Assembly: GCA_964423405.1 (NCBI GenBank)
Contig: CAYREY010000004.1
Coordinates: 1-64,000, forward strand
Direction of reading: 5' to 3'
Source of the DNA: Bog-950 sp964423405
GTDB taxonomy: Bacteria; Bacteroidota; Bacteroidia; Chitinophagales; LD1
DNA: 64,000 nt
Below the pieces are notes generated by a model. The model worked only from the letters and a program-made list of their open reading frames with translations. It was not told the origin of the DNA and did no database searches. Below, in pieces: positions 15,216 to 23,697 of the stretch. A program made the position numbers and the translations under genes. Within the stretch, counting starts at the first letter, position 1, and every line of letters starts with the position of its first letter.

Positions 15216-16145
15216 ATGTTGAACCCCATGAACAAGATATACAGGATAGTTTTGAGTTTAGTATTAGTTACTGTACTGGCATATACATCCAGTGCGCAGG
15301 GCGAGTTAAAGTGCCAGCTTACAGTGAATGCACAGCGTGTGGTTGGTGTTGACCCCAGCGTGTTTCAAACCATGCAAACGGCACTGAGCGAGTTTATGAA
15401 TAATAAAAGCTGGACCAACGATCAGTTTGCACCCGAAGAGAGAATTGAGTGTAGTATGTTCATCAATATCGATGGGTCTTCGGCGCAGGATGTTTACAAT
15501 GCCAGTATAACCGTGCAGTTATCGCGCCCTGTATTTAATAGTTCGTATAGCTCGCCCATGTTTAACTTTATTGATAAGGATTGCATATTGACCTATGCCC
15601 AAAATCAGCCGCTTGATTTTAACGTAAATCAATATCAAAGCAACCTTACTTCTATACTTGGTTTTTATGCCTATGTACTAATAGGCCTGGATTATGAAAC
15701 CATGAGTAAGGGTGGCGGTACCAAGTATTTTACCATGGCTGAGCAGGTGCTTAATAACGTGCCTACCAATTCGCCCGACTCTAAGGGATGGAAGCCGTTT
15801 GATAGCCAGCGTAACCGGTATTGGTTAATCAACAGCCTGCAGGCAAGCAAGTACGAGCAATTTCGTGTAGCGCTGTATGAGTACCATTTTAAAGGGATGG
15901 ATAATTTTTATGAAAAACCGGCTTTAGCCCGCCAAAACATACTTAGTGCACTTGATAAGCTAAGCAAAATTGCCCGCGAGAACCCAAACAATATGTTACT
16001 GGCAGTATTCTTTCAGGCCAAAAGTGACGAAGTGGTGAACGTATTTTCGGGTGCCGATATGACAGAAAAAGCCAAGGCACTTACCGTACTGCGTATAGCA
16101 GACCCCTCCAATTCTGCCAAGTACGATAAACTGATTAAGAATTAG
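15216..16145 (+). CDS. porD: Type IX secretion protein PorD (DUF4835)
   Basis: A 309-residue exported protein with a signal peptide (to about residue 28, ending SSAQ), matching the DUF4835/PorD family that is linked to type IX secretion and gliding in Bacteroidota. Typical stretches are ELKCQLTVNAQRV near the start, LSEFMNNKSWTNDQFAPEER, LQPLDFN-type motif QNQPLDFN, GFYAYVLIGLDYETM, and WLINSLQASKYEQFR. It begins 2 bases after coaB and is surely co-transcribed. Its 3' end overlaps by 11 bases the stop end of the convergent GNAT gene. An alternative ATG four codons later would also leave a good signal peptide. The T9SS proteins in this window may depend on this machinery. Confidence 0.85.
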   Translation: MLNPMNKIYRIVLSLVLVTVLAYTSSAQGELKCQLTVNAQRVVGVDPSVFQTMQTALSEFMNNKSWTNDQFAPEERIECSMFINIDGSSAQDVYNASITVQLSRPVFNSSYSSPMFNFIDKDCILTYAQNQPLDFNVNQYQSNLTSILGFYAYVLIGLDYETMSKGGGTKYFTMAEQVLNNVPTNSPDSKGWKPFDSQRNRYWLINSLQASKYEQFRVALYEYHFKGMDNFYEKPALARQNILSALDKLSKIARENPNNMLLAVFFQAKSDEVVNVFSGADMTEKAKALTVLRIADPSNSAKYDKLIKN

Positions 16146-16800
16146 CGACCCCGCTGATAATTTTTACTTCCAGATTTTTAAGAACATCCTTTCTGGCTTC
16201 CGATAGCTTTTTCTTAAGCCACCCGTCAATCTTACTATTGGGGTTAAGCTCAATGGCTGTGCTGTTACCTTTTAAGCGTATTGCCGCATTACGTAAACGT
16301 TTTGCTTCCAGCAGGTAAATTTCTTTTTGTAACATGTATTCGTACCCCAGCCCAAACTCAATCTTTTTTGTGCGGCTAAATCCCAGTGCTGTATTGTAGT
16401 TGTGCGCTGCCCTGTTATTACCTTTAACTTTTGCATATACGCTCTGCATATCAAAAAGCAGGAAAAATACATCCAGCATAGTTAGCGATGCCATAACCGG
16501 CACATCGGTTGCCAGAAAGGTATCATCGTATATAAAAAGCCCGGTGTAAGAAGTTTTATTCTCCCAATCAATAGAGGATATATTGATAAGCCCAACTGGT
16601 TGTGACCGGTAATAGATCAGGAAGAAAAAATTTTGTTCGTTATCAATAGATTCAAACCACTCTTCCTGCATTTGGGGTGTTATCTCGCCTTTATAAAACA
16701 TAAAGCGCGAAATTTTCTGATCGTTCCGCCATTGCCGTATCAGCTCGGTGTGCTTATTTTCAATACGCTCTAAGGTAATACCATAACGGGTAATTTTCAT
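16135..16800 (-). CDS. GNAT-family acyltransferase, last gene of glycan operon
   Basis: A 221-residue GNAT acyltransferase. The opening LIRQWRNDQKISRFMFYKGEI, the WENKTSYTGLFIYDD core strand and the NNRAAHNYNTALGF helix (acyl-CoA pocket, Asn/Tyr) fit the RimJ/RimL-like group often found in polysaccharide loci, where they acylate amino sugars. The C-terminal 60 residues are an extra helical, Lys-rich tail. It overlaps the GT2 gene by 4 bases (ATGA), as the end of a five-gene operon. Because an acyl carrier protein and a ketosynthase are encoded just upstream, the acyl donor may be acyl-ACP instead of acetyl-CoA (inference). Confidence 0.75.
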   Translation of the reverse strand: MKITRYGITLERIENKHTELIRQWRNDQKISRFMFYKGEITPQMQEEWFESIDNEQNFFFLIYYRSQPVGLINISSIDWENKTSYTGLFIYDDTFLATDVPVMASLTMLDVFFLLFDMQSVYAKVKGNNRAAHNYNTALGFSRTKKIEFGLGYEYMLQKEIYLLEAKRLRNAAIRLKGNSTAIELNPNSKIDGWLKKKLSEARKDVLKNLEVKIISGVANS

Positions 16801-17726
16801 TTCAGTACCTCCTGTATTAAGTAAGGTGGTTTTTTATGCTGCAAGGCAAATAAACGGTTAAGGTACTCGCCTATAATGCCCAGCGAGAATAGTATTAAGC
16901 CGGTTGACATAAATATAGAAACTATCAGCGCGGTAAAACCTAGTGGTGAGCCGAGAGTAATTTTCATATAAATGAAGTAGATTACCAATACAAGGCATAC
17001 CCAGAACGACGCTAAGCCAAACCATGTCATGAATCTTAATGGTATTGTGGTGTAGGCAAAAATAAGGTTAAGGGAAAGAAACACCAGTTTGGTTACACTA
17101 TAACCAGATATGCCTTCGCGCCGGGCAGCATGCCTCACTTGTTGCCATTCTATTTTGGTGGTATGCCACGAAAGTATTTCGTCTACAAATGTAAATGAGT
17201 GGTTATAGTCTTTTATTTTATCAATAACGCTGCGATGTATTATTTTAAAGCTGGAGCCCTGCCCCACTGTGTTGCCAAATTTTTCGAAAATATAGCCCAT
17301 AAAGTTACTGCCCCAGCGGCGTACCGGCGAATGTTTTCGTTCATCCATATAAGTGCCGTAAACCAAATCGGATTTGGTTTCGTGTATACGCTTAATAAGC
17401 AATTCAATATCCTCCGGGAAAAACTGCAAATCATCGTCTATGGTTATAATATACTCTCCTCTGGCAAACTGAAAGCCACACAATAATGCTTTGTGCTGTC
17501 CGAAGTTACCCCGCAGGTGAATAGCCGTAAGCTTGTTCTGATATTTATCTTTTAACTGGCGGATGATATTCCAACTGCCATCCCGGCTCTGGTCGTTTAC
17601 CAGTATTACCTCATACTCCGTATTCATCTGTGTAAAGGTAGCATCTACACGGGCACACAATTCAGCCAGCGTTTTTTCGCTGTTGTAAACGGGCACTACA
17701 ACGCTGTATTGAGGGGTACTATCCAT
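16797..17726 (-). CDS. Family 2 glycosyltransferase with C-terminal membrane helices
   Basis: A 309-residue GT2 enzyme of the polyprenyl-phosphate sugar synthase kind (GtrB, ArnC, DPM1-like). The GT-A domain reads YSVVVPVYNSEKTLAELCAR at the start, ILVNDQSRDGSW near 60, and the metal-binding IDDDLQFFPED near 115. After a cytosolic domain to about residue 225, two membrane helices follow (about 232-262 and 268-292). Such enzymes load a hexose or modified hexose onto undecaprenyl phosphate at the inner membrane. It starts 1 base after the ketosynthase stop and overlaps the GNAT gene by 4 bases. The sugar cannot be predicted. Confidence 0.85.
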   Translation of the reverse strand: MDSTPQYSVVVPVYNSEKTLAELCARVDATFTQMNTEYEVILVNDQSRDGSWNIIRQLKDKYQNKLTAIHLRGNFGQHKALLCGFQFARGEYIITIDDDLQFFPEDIELLIKRIHETKSDLVYGTYMDERKHSPVRRWGSNFMGYIFEKFGNTVGQGSSFKIIHRSVIDKIKDYNHSFTFVDEILSWHTTKIEWQQVRHAARREGISGYSVTKLVFLSLNLIFAYTTIPLRFMTWFGLASFWVCLVLVIYFIYMKITLGSPLGFTALIVSIFMSTGLILFSLGIIGEYLNRLFALQHKKPPYLIQEVLK

Positions 17727-18779
17727 TTATAGCTCTATCAGTTCGGGGCAAATAATGTTTTCGGTTTCAAGATAAGCACTTCCCCACGATAAGCCAACAC
17801 CAAAGCCCGAAAGTAATAACTTAAGCGGCTGCGATTGAAGCTGGCTGCGCAGGTTTACCAGCATGGTTAGAGGAATGGTAGCCGAGCTGGTATTGCCATA
17901 CTGATAAAGGCTGTACGGTACTTTATCAGGCTCCAGTTGTAATTTCTTACGTACGCTTTCCAGCATTAGTTTATTGGCCTGGTGAAAAATAAAGTAATCA
18001 ATGCTGTCTTTATCAATTGCTTTCTCGCTAAGCAGGGTGTTTATATTAGGTGCCACTTCGCGTAGCGCAAAGTTGAATATCTTAATGCCATCCAGTTTCA
18101 TACTAAGGTCGGTGCGCTTAATACCGCCCTCATGGGTTTTTAGTTCGAACGATTGCAGACTAACCGGATTGCGGAACGCGCCATCTGGTATAATAATATC
18201 GTCATACTCTTTACCATCGGTTTGCAGGTTAAAGTGTATATGCCCTTTTGATGAATTCTCTAATGCTGTAGCGGTGCCGGCATCTGAGAACAATGGTGCA
18301 GTACTTTTGTCTTGCATAGAAATAGTGCGGGTGCTTATATCGCCTACCAGTAGTAGGGCTTTGCCCCCCGGCATATTTTGTAATAACCCGCCAATAATAG
18401 ACAGGCCATAAACATAACCCGAGCAACCCAGGTTTACATCAAATGCCAGGCAGCTTTTGGGTAGCTTAAGTTTATCCTGCAGTATAGAAGATGTGTTAGG
18501 TATCAGATAATCTGGTGTTTGTGTAATAAATACCAGTATTTTTATTTCATCGCGGCTCCAGTTTAATTCTGTCAGTAGCTTTTCGGCGGCAGTGTAGCAA
18601 AGGTCCGATGCGGTAATGCCATCTGGTACTACTTTGCGGTAGCGGATACCTACTGTATTAATAAACAGTTCGCGTTCGTTGGGGGGGAGTATTTCTATGT
18701 CTTTATTATCCTGTGTTTGCTGTGGTACACAACCGGCTATTCCGCTCAGCTTAATATGAGGTATAGTAAAAACAGCCAC
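17727..18779 (-). CDS. 3-oxoacyl-ACP synthase III (FabH-like)
   Basis: A 350-residue ketoacyl synthase III with the full catalytic triad: Cys119 in NLGCSGYVYG, His266 in FHQANKLM and Asn296 in YGNTSSAT. KAS III enzymes condense an acyl-CoA with malonyl-ACP or pass acyl groups between carriers. It lies 2 bases after an acyl carrier protein gene and directly before a glycosyltransferase, not in a fab operon, so a dedicated role in making an acyl group for a glycan is likely (inference). Ketosynthase/ACP pairs of this kind are known from some flagellin glycosylation islands. It could also be a pathway-specific paralogue of FabH whose substrate differs. Confidence 0.9.
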   Translation of the reverse strand: MAVFTIPHIKLSGIAGCVPQQTQDNKDIEILPPNERELFINTVGIRYRKVVPDGITASDLCYTAAEKLLTELNWSRDEIKILVFITQTPDYLIPNTSSILQDKLKLPKSCLAFDVNLGCSGYVYGLSIIGGLLQNMPGGKALLLVGDISTRTISMQDKSTAPLFSDAGTATALENSSKGHIHFNLQTDGKEYDDIIIPDGAFRNPVSLQSFELKTHEGGIKRTDLSMKLDGIKIFNFALREVAPNINTLLSEKAIDKDSIDYFIFHQANKLMLESVRKKLQLEPDKVPYSLYQYGNTSSATIPLTMLVNLRSQLQSQPLKLLLSGFGVGLSWGSAYLETENIICPELIEL

Positions 18780-18781
18780 GG

Positions 18782-19009
18782 TTATTTGTTTTTTACAATT
18801 TCAAAAAGTGCTTCCACAGTGCCGGCACTTTTCAGGTCATCTGCTGTAATTGTTTTGCCAAAGTCACCATCTATCATTGCTATTACTATCAGGGCCATCA
18901 TACTTCCCCATTCTTCCAGTTCGCGAAAACGGGTTTGGCCGGTAATAGTAGCCGGATCGGTCTGGTGAAAACAATCGGCAAATTTTTGTACAAAATCGGT
19001 TAGCAGCAT
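18782..19009 (-). CDS. Acyl carrier protein, non-canonical
   Basis: A 75-residue acyl carrier protein. The fold is recognisable from the spacing of helices, with TRFRELEEWGSMMALIVIAM holding the probable phosphopantetheine site at Ser36. The motif is WGSMM instead of the usual DSL of the fatty-acid AcpP; such EW-x-S variants are common in carrier proteins of glycan or secondary metabolite loci. It follows the GT-C gene by 18 bases and precedes the ketosynthase by 2 bases. It would need a phosphopantetheinyl transferase encoded elsewhere. Confidence 0.85.
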   Translation of the reverse strand: MLLTDFVQKFADCFHQTDPATITGQTRFRELEEWGSMMALIVIAMIDGDFGKTITADDLKSAGTVEALFEIVKNK

Positions 19010-19027
19010 CTGTGCAAATTAAATTGT

Positions 19028-21031
19028 TTATCGCGAAACACGTGGCATAAAGTTCTTTACCCTAAGTGCGTTACCGGTATCGCCTGTCTGCAGGTAATGT
19101 TTTACCAGAAAAACATAAGGGAAACGTTCTTTTTCGCCACGGCGTATATCTTCTTCAAAATACTTTACGGCACTGGTGGTATCTCCTTCCAGCATATAAT
19201 AAATAGCGTAGTTGTAGTATGGCAGATTGGAATCGGGGTTATATACTAAGAGCGAGTCGTTGGTAGCTAAAGCTTTCTTTTTCTCACCTTTCAGGTAATA
19301 CAATTTGCCAAGCTCTACCAGTGCCCTGGCGTTGTCTGGTTTAGCTTTTACCGATTTTTCGTACCAGGATATAGCGGTAGCTGTATCGCCGCTCATTTGA
19401 TAAGCTTTGCCCAGGTTGCTGGCCGAGCGCCATAAGGTAGAATCTGCATTGTATGCTTTTTCAAATAAAGGGATAGCCATGCTGCTGTTATCAAGTTCTA
19501 TAGCATACGTCATGGCCAGTTCTTCCAGTGCCATAGCATACTGCGGGTAGGCTGCTATGGCCCGGTTATAGTAATATATAGCCTTTGCCGCTTGTGAGTC
19601 GAGTGCCGCCTTGTTTAAATTTCTATCGGTGCGGTACATACGGCGTATTTCTTTTGCCGTCATGTAATTAGCCTTTGCCGATTTTTCGAGGTGTGGCATG
19701 TCGGTTTCAAAAAGCGTAATGGTGTCTTTCCATGCTGTATTGCGGGCTATAGTGTTGTAGCTATAAAAAACCAGTATAAGCAGTATAACCGCCAACTGAC
19801 TTTTGTTTACAGCCAGCGGCAATACCAAAGAGCTGTTGTCTTTTTGCTTTTTATCTTTTGAAGCAATAGTTACTTCTGTAGTATGGTTAAGCAAGCGGTT
19901 TATAGCCCATGCCAGTAGTACACAAAACGGCAGCGATGCTATGAACAATACCCGTTCGCCTATAATACCCGGCATGGGTAATACCAGGTTAGATGCCATA
20001 GATATTTGCGCCAGATAGAAAAAAAGCATGAAAGAAATAATACGGTTACGCTTAAAGGTAAACACCGTAGCCAGGGCTATGCCCAGGTATATTACGAACG
20101 ATACCAAAGACCACAGCGACCCGAATGATTGCAGTTCAATGTAATTAATGCCATAGTAAAAGCTGAATTGATAGGGTGCTGCCAGCAATTTGATGTAATA
20201 AAGCAATGAATAGAATGCTGTACCCACTTGAATAGAAAAATCATGCAGGTAAGGCAAGGGGGTTTCTACATACTCGTAGGGCCGGGCAAGGCCGGGTAGC
20301 AACGTTAATAGCGCCGCATAGTACAATACTGTAATGGCCGCCAGCAAACCGGCTACGGCCCCGGCTTTTTTTAGGCTGCTGCCTTTAATAAACATCATAG
20401 CCGGTATGAGTACTATAAATGGTATGCCGCTTATTTTAGATAAGAGCGACAGCACATAAAACGCGCCCCCCCACAGTACATGTTTTCGTAGCCCTGTTTC
20501 GGTGTACTTTACAAAGTATATAGCCGAAAGGAAAATGAAAATCATTACCAGTATTTCATCGCGGCTTTTAAGGCTGGCTACCACCTCGGTATGCGTGGGG
20601 TGGGCTGCATACAACAGAACCCCGGTAAACAGCACTGTAAAATATTGTTTGCCAAAAACAGTAAGCAATAGCCTTAGTATAAGGCTACACCCCAGGGCAT
20701 ATAATAGTATGTTTATAATGTGGCCCATGTGCGGGTTCCAGCCAAACAGGGCATACTCTATAGCAAACGTTGCTTTCACCAGCGGGCGGTAATCGAGATA
20801 GACACCACTATCGGAAATGTAGTTGGTAGTGAAAATTTCGTACAACCCGCCAAAGCCTTTTTCAACAAGCTTGTTGTGATTGGTAACCAGGTGGTCATCC
20901 AGGCTATACTCGTTGGGTATGGTGTTGCCATATACAATAAAGCAAAAGGCAACCAATAGTATATAGTAGAATAAAGGTTGCTTTTGTATGTTAAAACCGG
21001 CCTTATCAGCGCTAATTGATACTTGTTTCAA
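19028..21031 (-). CDS. TMTC-like membrane glycosyltransferase with TPR repeats
   Basis: A 667-residue membrane protein: about ten hydrophobic helices in residues 20-420, then TPR repeats from about 455 to 650 (WRSASNLGKAYQMSGDTATA, RALVELGKLYYLKGEKKKAL). The motif HPTHTEVVASLKSRDEIL near residue 143 is the signature loop of the GT-C fold TMTC/DUF1736-type proteins, eukaryotic members of which O-mannosylate cadherins using dolichyl-phosphate mannose. The early acidic loop NEYSLDDH (around 40) fits the GT-C catalytic Asp. As the first gene of the operon it could use the polyprenyl-phosphate sugar made by the GT2 two genes later and transfer it to protein or lipid outside the inner membrane (inference). 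Confidence 0.8.
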   Translation of the reverse strand: MKQVSISADKAGFNIQKQPLFYYILLVAFCFIVYGNTIPNEYSLDDHLVTNHNKLVEKGFGGLYEIFTTNYISDSGVYLDYRPLVKATFAIEYALFGWNPHMGHIINILLYALGCSLILRLLLTVFGKQYFTVLFTGVLLYAAHPTHTEVVASLKSRDEILVMIFIFLSAIYFVKYTETGLRKHVLWGGAFYVLSLLSKISGIPFIVLIPAMMFIKGSSLKKAGAVAGLLAAITVLYYAALLTLLPGLARPYEYVETPLPYLHDFSIQVGTAFYSLLYYIKLLAAPYQFSFYYGINYIELQSFGSLWSLVSFVIYLGIALATVFTFKRNRIISFMLFFYLAQISMASNLVLPMPGIIGERVLFIASLPFCVLLAWAINRLLNHTTEVTIASKDKKQKDNSSLVLPLAVNKSQLAVILLILVFYSYNTIARNTAWKDTITLFETDMPHLEKSAKANYMTAKEIRRMYRTDRNLNKAALDSQAAKAIYYYNRAIAAYPQYAMALEELAMTYAIELDNSSMAIPLFEKAYNADSTLWRSASNLGKAYQMSGDTATAISWYEKSVKAKPDNARALVELGKLYYLKGEKKKALATNDSLLVYNPDSNLPYYNYAIYYMLEGDTTSAVKYFEEDIRRGEKERFPYVFLVKHYLQTGDTGNALRVKNFMPRVSR

Positions 21032-21077
21032 GTGCTTTTAATTGTTTACACCGATTACCCCGAATAACAGCAACCGG

Positions 21078-21112
21078 CCTGTATTTTTTGTGCAAAGTAT
21101 AAAAAATACAGG
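21078..21112. promoter_or_regulatory. Inverted repeat over the promoter of the glycan operon
   Basis: CCTGTATTTTTT (21078-21089) and AAAAAATACAGG (21101-21112) are a perfect 12-bp inverted repeat. On the minus strand the loop reads ATACTTTGCAC, close to a -7 box (TAnnTTTG with one extra base), 60 bases before the operon start at 21031. It may be an operator in the divergent region between the operon and the TonB-dependent receptor gene at 21244. Confidence 0.4.
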
Positions 21113-21243
21113 CGAATTTTCGCTGAATAAAGCCCCCTGTCTATTTTACTAACACAGTTTGCAGCCTCAAATTGGTGGTGTTGGTTACGCATCAGCGAAA
21201 TTTTCTATTTTGCTCGCGTTTTAATTGTAGTAAAAACCAACCC

Positions 21244-23607
21244 ATGCGTAATCTTTTAGTTACCGCGGCATTAAGTTTTAGTTTGTTGCAGTGCGTGTTT
21301 GCTCAAAATGCCACCTTGCGTGGTGTAGTTAAAGATAATTCAACCGGCGAGTTGCTGGAAGGCGCTACGGTATTGCAGCCGCCAACCAACGGTACCAGCA
21401 CCAACGCTAAAGGCGAATATGAACTAAGTTTAGCCCCCGGCGATGTAACACTTGTAGTAAGCTATATAGGCCTTAAAGCCGATACATTATATATTAAGGT
21501 AAAAGCCGGCGAAACCAGGGTACAGGATATTGGCCTGGGTAGTGCCGCTAATGAACTTACCCAGGTGGTTATTGGCGAAAGCCGGGTAGCTGTTAAGATT
21601 ACGCAGGTTACCCAGTCGGTAGATGTGATTAAACCCCGCCTGCTGGAAAGCAATAACGTAACCAATATGACGCAGGCGGTAATGAAACTGCCGGGTGTAA
21701 CCGTGCTTGACGGCCAAATGAGTGTACGGGGCGGCAGTGGTTATGCCTACGGTACCGGTAGCCGGGTAATGCTGGTGGTAGATGAAATGCCACTGATGAG
21801 CGCCGACCGGGGCGAGATAAAATGGCCCTTGCTGCCGGTAGAGAATGTAGAGCAGATGGAGCTTGTAAAAGGTGCCTCTACTGTACAGTATGGTTCAAGT
21901 GCGCTTAACGGGGTACTTAATGTTACCACCTCTTATGCTAAAGATACCCCAAGCACCAAGTTTATTGTTTTTTACGAGGGTATGGGCAAACCACCGGTTG
22001 ACTCTTTCCAGTGGTGGAAACGCGGTGGTAAAATATTTGAAAACCCCAACCAGATAGGCTTTATGTTTTTACATAAACAGAAGTTTGGCCAGGTAGATTT
22101 TGTTTTCAGCGGTATGCTGCAAGGCCAGCAAAGCCATCTTAGAGAAGAGTACGATTACTTTACCCGCTTTAACAACAAAATACGCTGGCAGCCGCTTAGC
22201 CTCAACCAACGCCTTACCTTAGAGCTGGCTACAAGTATTATGTACCGCAAAAACGGTTTTCAGTTTTTCTGGCAAGATGCAGGGCACCCGTATCTTCCGG
22301 CGAGTGGTGTAGATCTGGATGAACGTTATTTTCTGGCCTACATAGATCCCAAAATCCGCTTTGTAGATAAAAAAGGCAATACCCATAAATTGCTAACCCG
22401 TATTAACCGCCAGAACAATATTGATGGCGAAACCGACTTTTGGGTGTTCCGTACCGAGTACCAGTTCCGCCACGATTTTGGCAAACTGGTAACCCTGCAA
22501 ACGGGTATCAGCAACGAGCACAGCATGGTGAAAGATGGTACGCTGGGTAAGCACCAGCAGGATTATGCCGGTTTATTTTTATTGGGTAAGCTTACCTATA
22601 AATGGCTGACAATAAACGCCGGTATCCGCGAGGAGCTTTACAGGCTGGATAGTGCCATCACGCCTACCATACCGGTAGTATCGTTTGGGGCTAACTTCCA
22701 GATTCGTAAGGATAATTTTATTCGCTTTTCATTCGGCCAGTCGTTCAGGGTACCCAGTGTTGCCGAGCGCTTTGTTACGTATGAGCTTGCCGGTATCCGT
22801 ATTTTACCTAACTACGATATTAAGCCCGAGCGTGGCTTTACAGCCGAGCTTGGTTATAAGCGCAGTTTCAAAATTAATAACTGGAGAGGCTATTACGACC
22901 TTGTTGCTTTCTGGACAGAGTTTAAGGATATGATTGAATTTAAGTTCGGCTCTAAGTTCGATGAAACGGGCTTTTATCCGTTCTTCCAGTCGCAAAACGT
23001 AAGCAGGGCGCGCTTGTTTGGTTTCGAAACATCGTTGGCCGGCGAAGGTAAAATAGGCCCTGTAGATATGAATGTGTTGTTGGGCTACACCTACTTTTAC
23101 GGGGTAGATTTGAATGATACCACCTGGGGCGCAAATGAGCGTAATAAAAACGTAGGTAAGTTTCTGGGCGATGCGTTTACCCATTTTGCATTGCCTACTG
23201 CCAAAGATGATTACACCTGGGATTCGCTTACCGCTGGTATGCTCAAGTACCGTAACCCACATACCCTTAAAGCCGATTTCGACTTTATTATTTACGAAAA
23301 GTACCACTTAGGCACATCAATACAGTACTACGGCTACATGACCCAGATAGACAAGATATTCGGTGTGTTTATTAAAGGTATTAATAACCAGCGGCAGGAG
23401 CGCCGTAACCAGGGCGATGTAATATGGGACCTGCGCTGCGGGTACGATTTTACCCGTAACGTTTCGCTTAACTTTATGGTGAAAAACGTGCTGAATACCG
23501 ACTACGCTATCCGTATATCGCGTCCCGATAAACCACGTACCTTTACAGTGCAGATGATTGTGAATTTTGGTGGTAAACCTTATACCCCTAAGAGGTCTGT
23601 CCGTTAA
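21244..23607 (+). CDS. TonB-dependent outer-membrane receptor with CarboxypepD_reg domain
   Basis: A 787-residue outer-membrane receptor. Signal peptide at 1-20 (ending VFAQ), then a carboxypeptidase-regulatory-like domain at about 24-110 (LRGVVKDNSTGELLEGATV), the plug domain at about 130-240 (VKLPGV-type AVMKLPGVTVLDGQMSVRGG, STVQYGSSALNGVLNVTT), and a beta-barrel to the end, finishing IVNFGGKPYTPKRSVR. It imports an unknown ligand, such as a siderophore, vitamin or oligosaccharide, with TonB energy. No SusD partner or regulator is next to it, so it is probably not a SusC-type receptor. The ATG at 21244 is chosen over one 24 codons upstream because it gives a clean signal peptide. Confidence 0.9.
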   Translation: MRNLLVTAALSFSLLQCVFAQNATLRGVVKDNSTGELLEGATVLQPPTNGTSTNAKGEYELSLAPGDVTLVVSYIGLKADTLYIKVKAGETRVQDIGLGSAANELTQVVIGESRVAVKITQVTQSVDVIKPRLLESNNVTNMTQAVMKLPGVTVLDGQMSVRGGSGYAYGTGSRVMLVVDEMPLMSADRGEIKWPLLPVENVEQMELVKGASTVQYGSSALNGVLNVTTSYAKDTPSTKFIVFYEGMGKPPVDSFQWWKRGGKIFENPNQIGFMFLHKQKFGQVDFVFSGMLQGQQSHLREEYDYFTRFNNKIRWQPLSLNQRLTLELATSIMYRKNGFQFFWQDAGHPYLPASGVDLDERYFLAYIDPKIRFVDKKGNTHKLLTRINRQNNIDGETDFWVFRTEYQFRHDFGKLVTLQTGISNEHSMVKDGTLGKHQQDYAGLFLLGKLTYKWLTINAGIREELYRLDSAITPTIPVVSFGANFQIRKDNFIRFSFGQSFRVPSVAERFVTYELAGIRILPNYDIKPERGFTAELGYKRSFKINNWRGYYDLVAFWTEFKDMIEFKFGSKFDETGFYPFFQSQNVSRARLFGFETSLAGEGKIGPVDMNVLLGYTYFYGVDLNDTTWGANERNKNVGKFLGDAFTHFALPTAKDDYTWDSLTAGMLKYRNPHTLKADFDFIIYEKYHLGTSIQYYGYMTQIDKIFGVFIKGINNQRQERRNQGDVIWDLRCGYDFTRNVSLNFMVKNVLNTDYAIRISRPDKPRTFTVQMIVNFGGKPYTPKRSVR

Positions 23608-23697
23608 TCTTATCTATTAAAACACGTGAAAAGTGTTTTTATGGTATTTTTTTTCGGATATATTTACCCTATATCTCACAACTAAACAGACTGCTCT

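Noticed and set aside
21172..21243. Upstream start for the TonB-dependent receptor
   Set aside because: The extra 24 codons lack coding character and would destroy the signal peptide position; 21244 gives a clean one.
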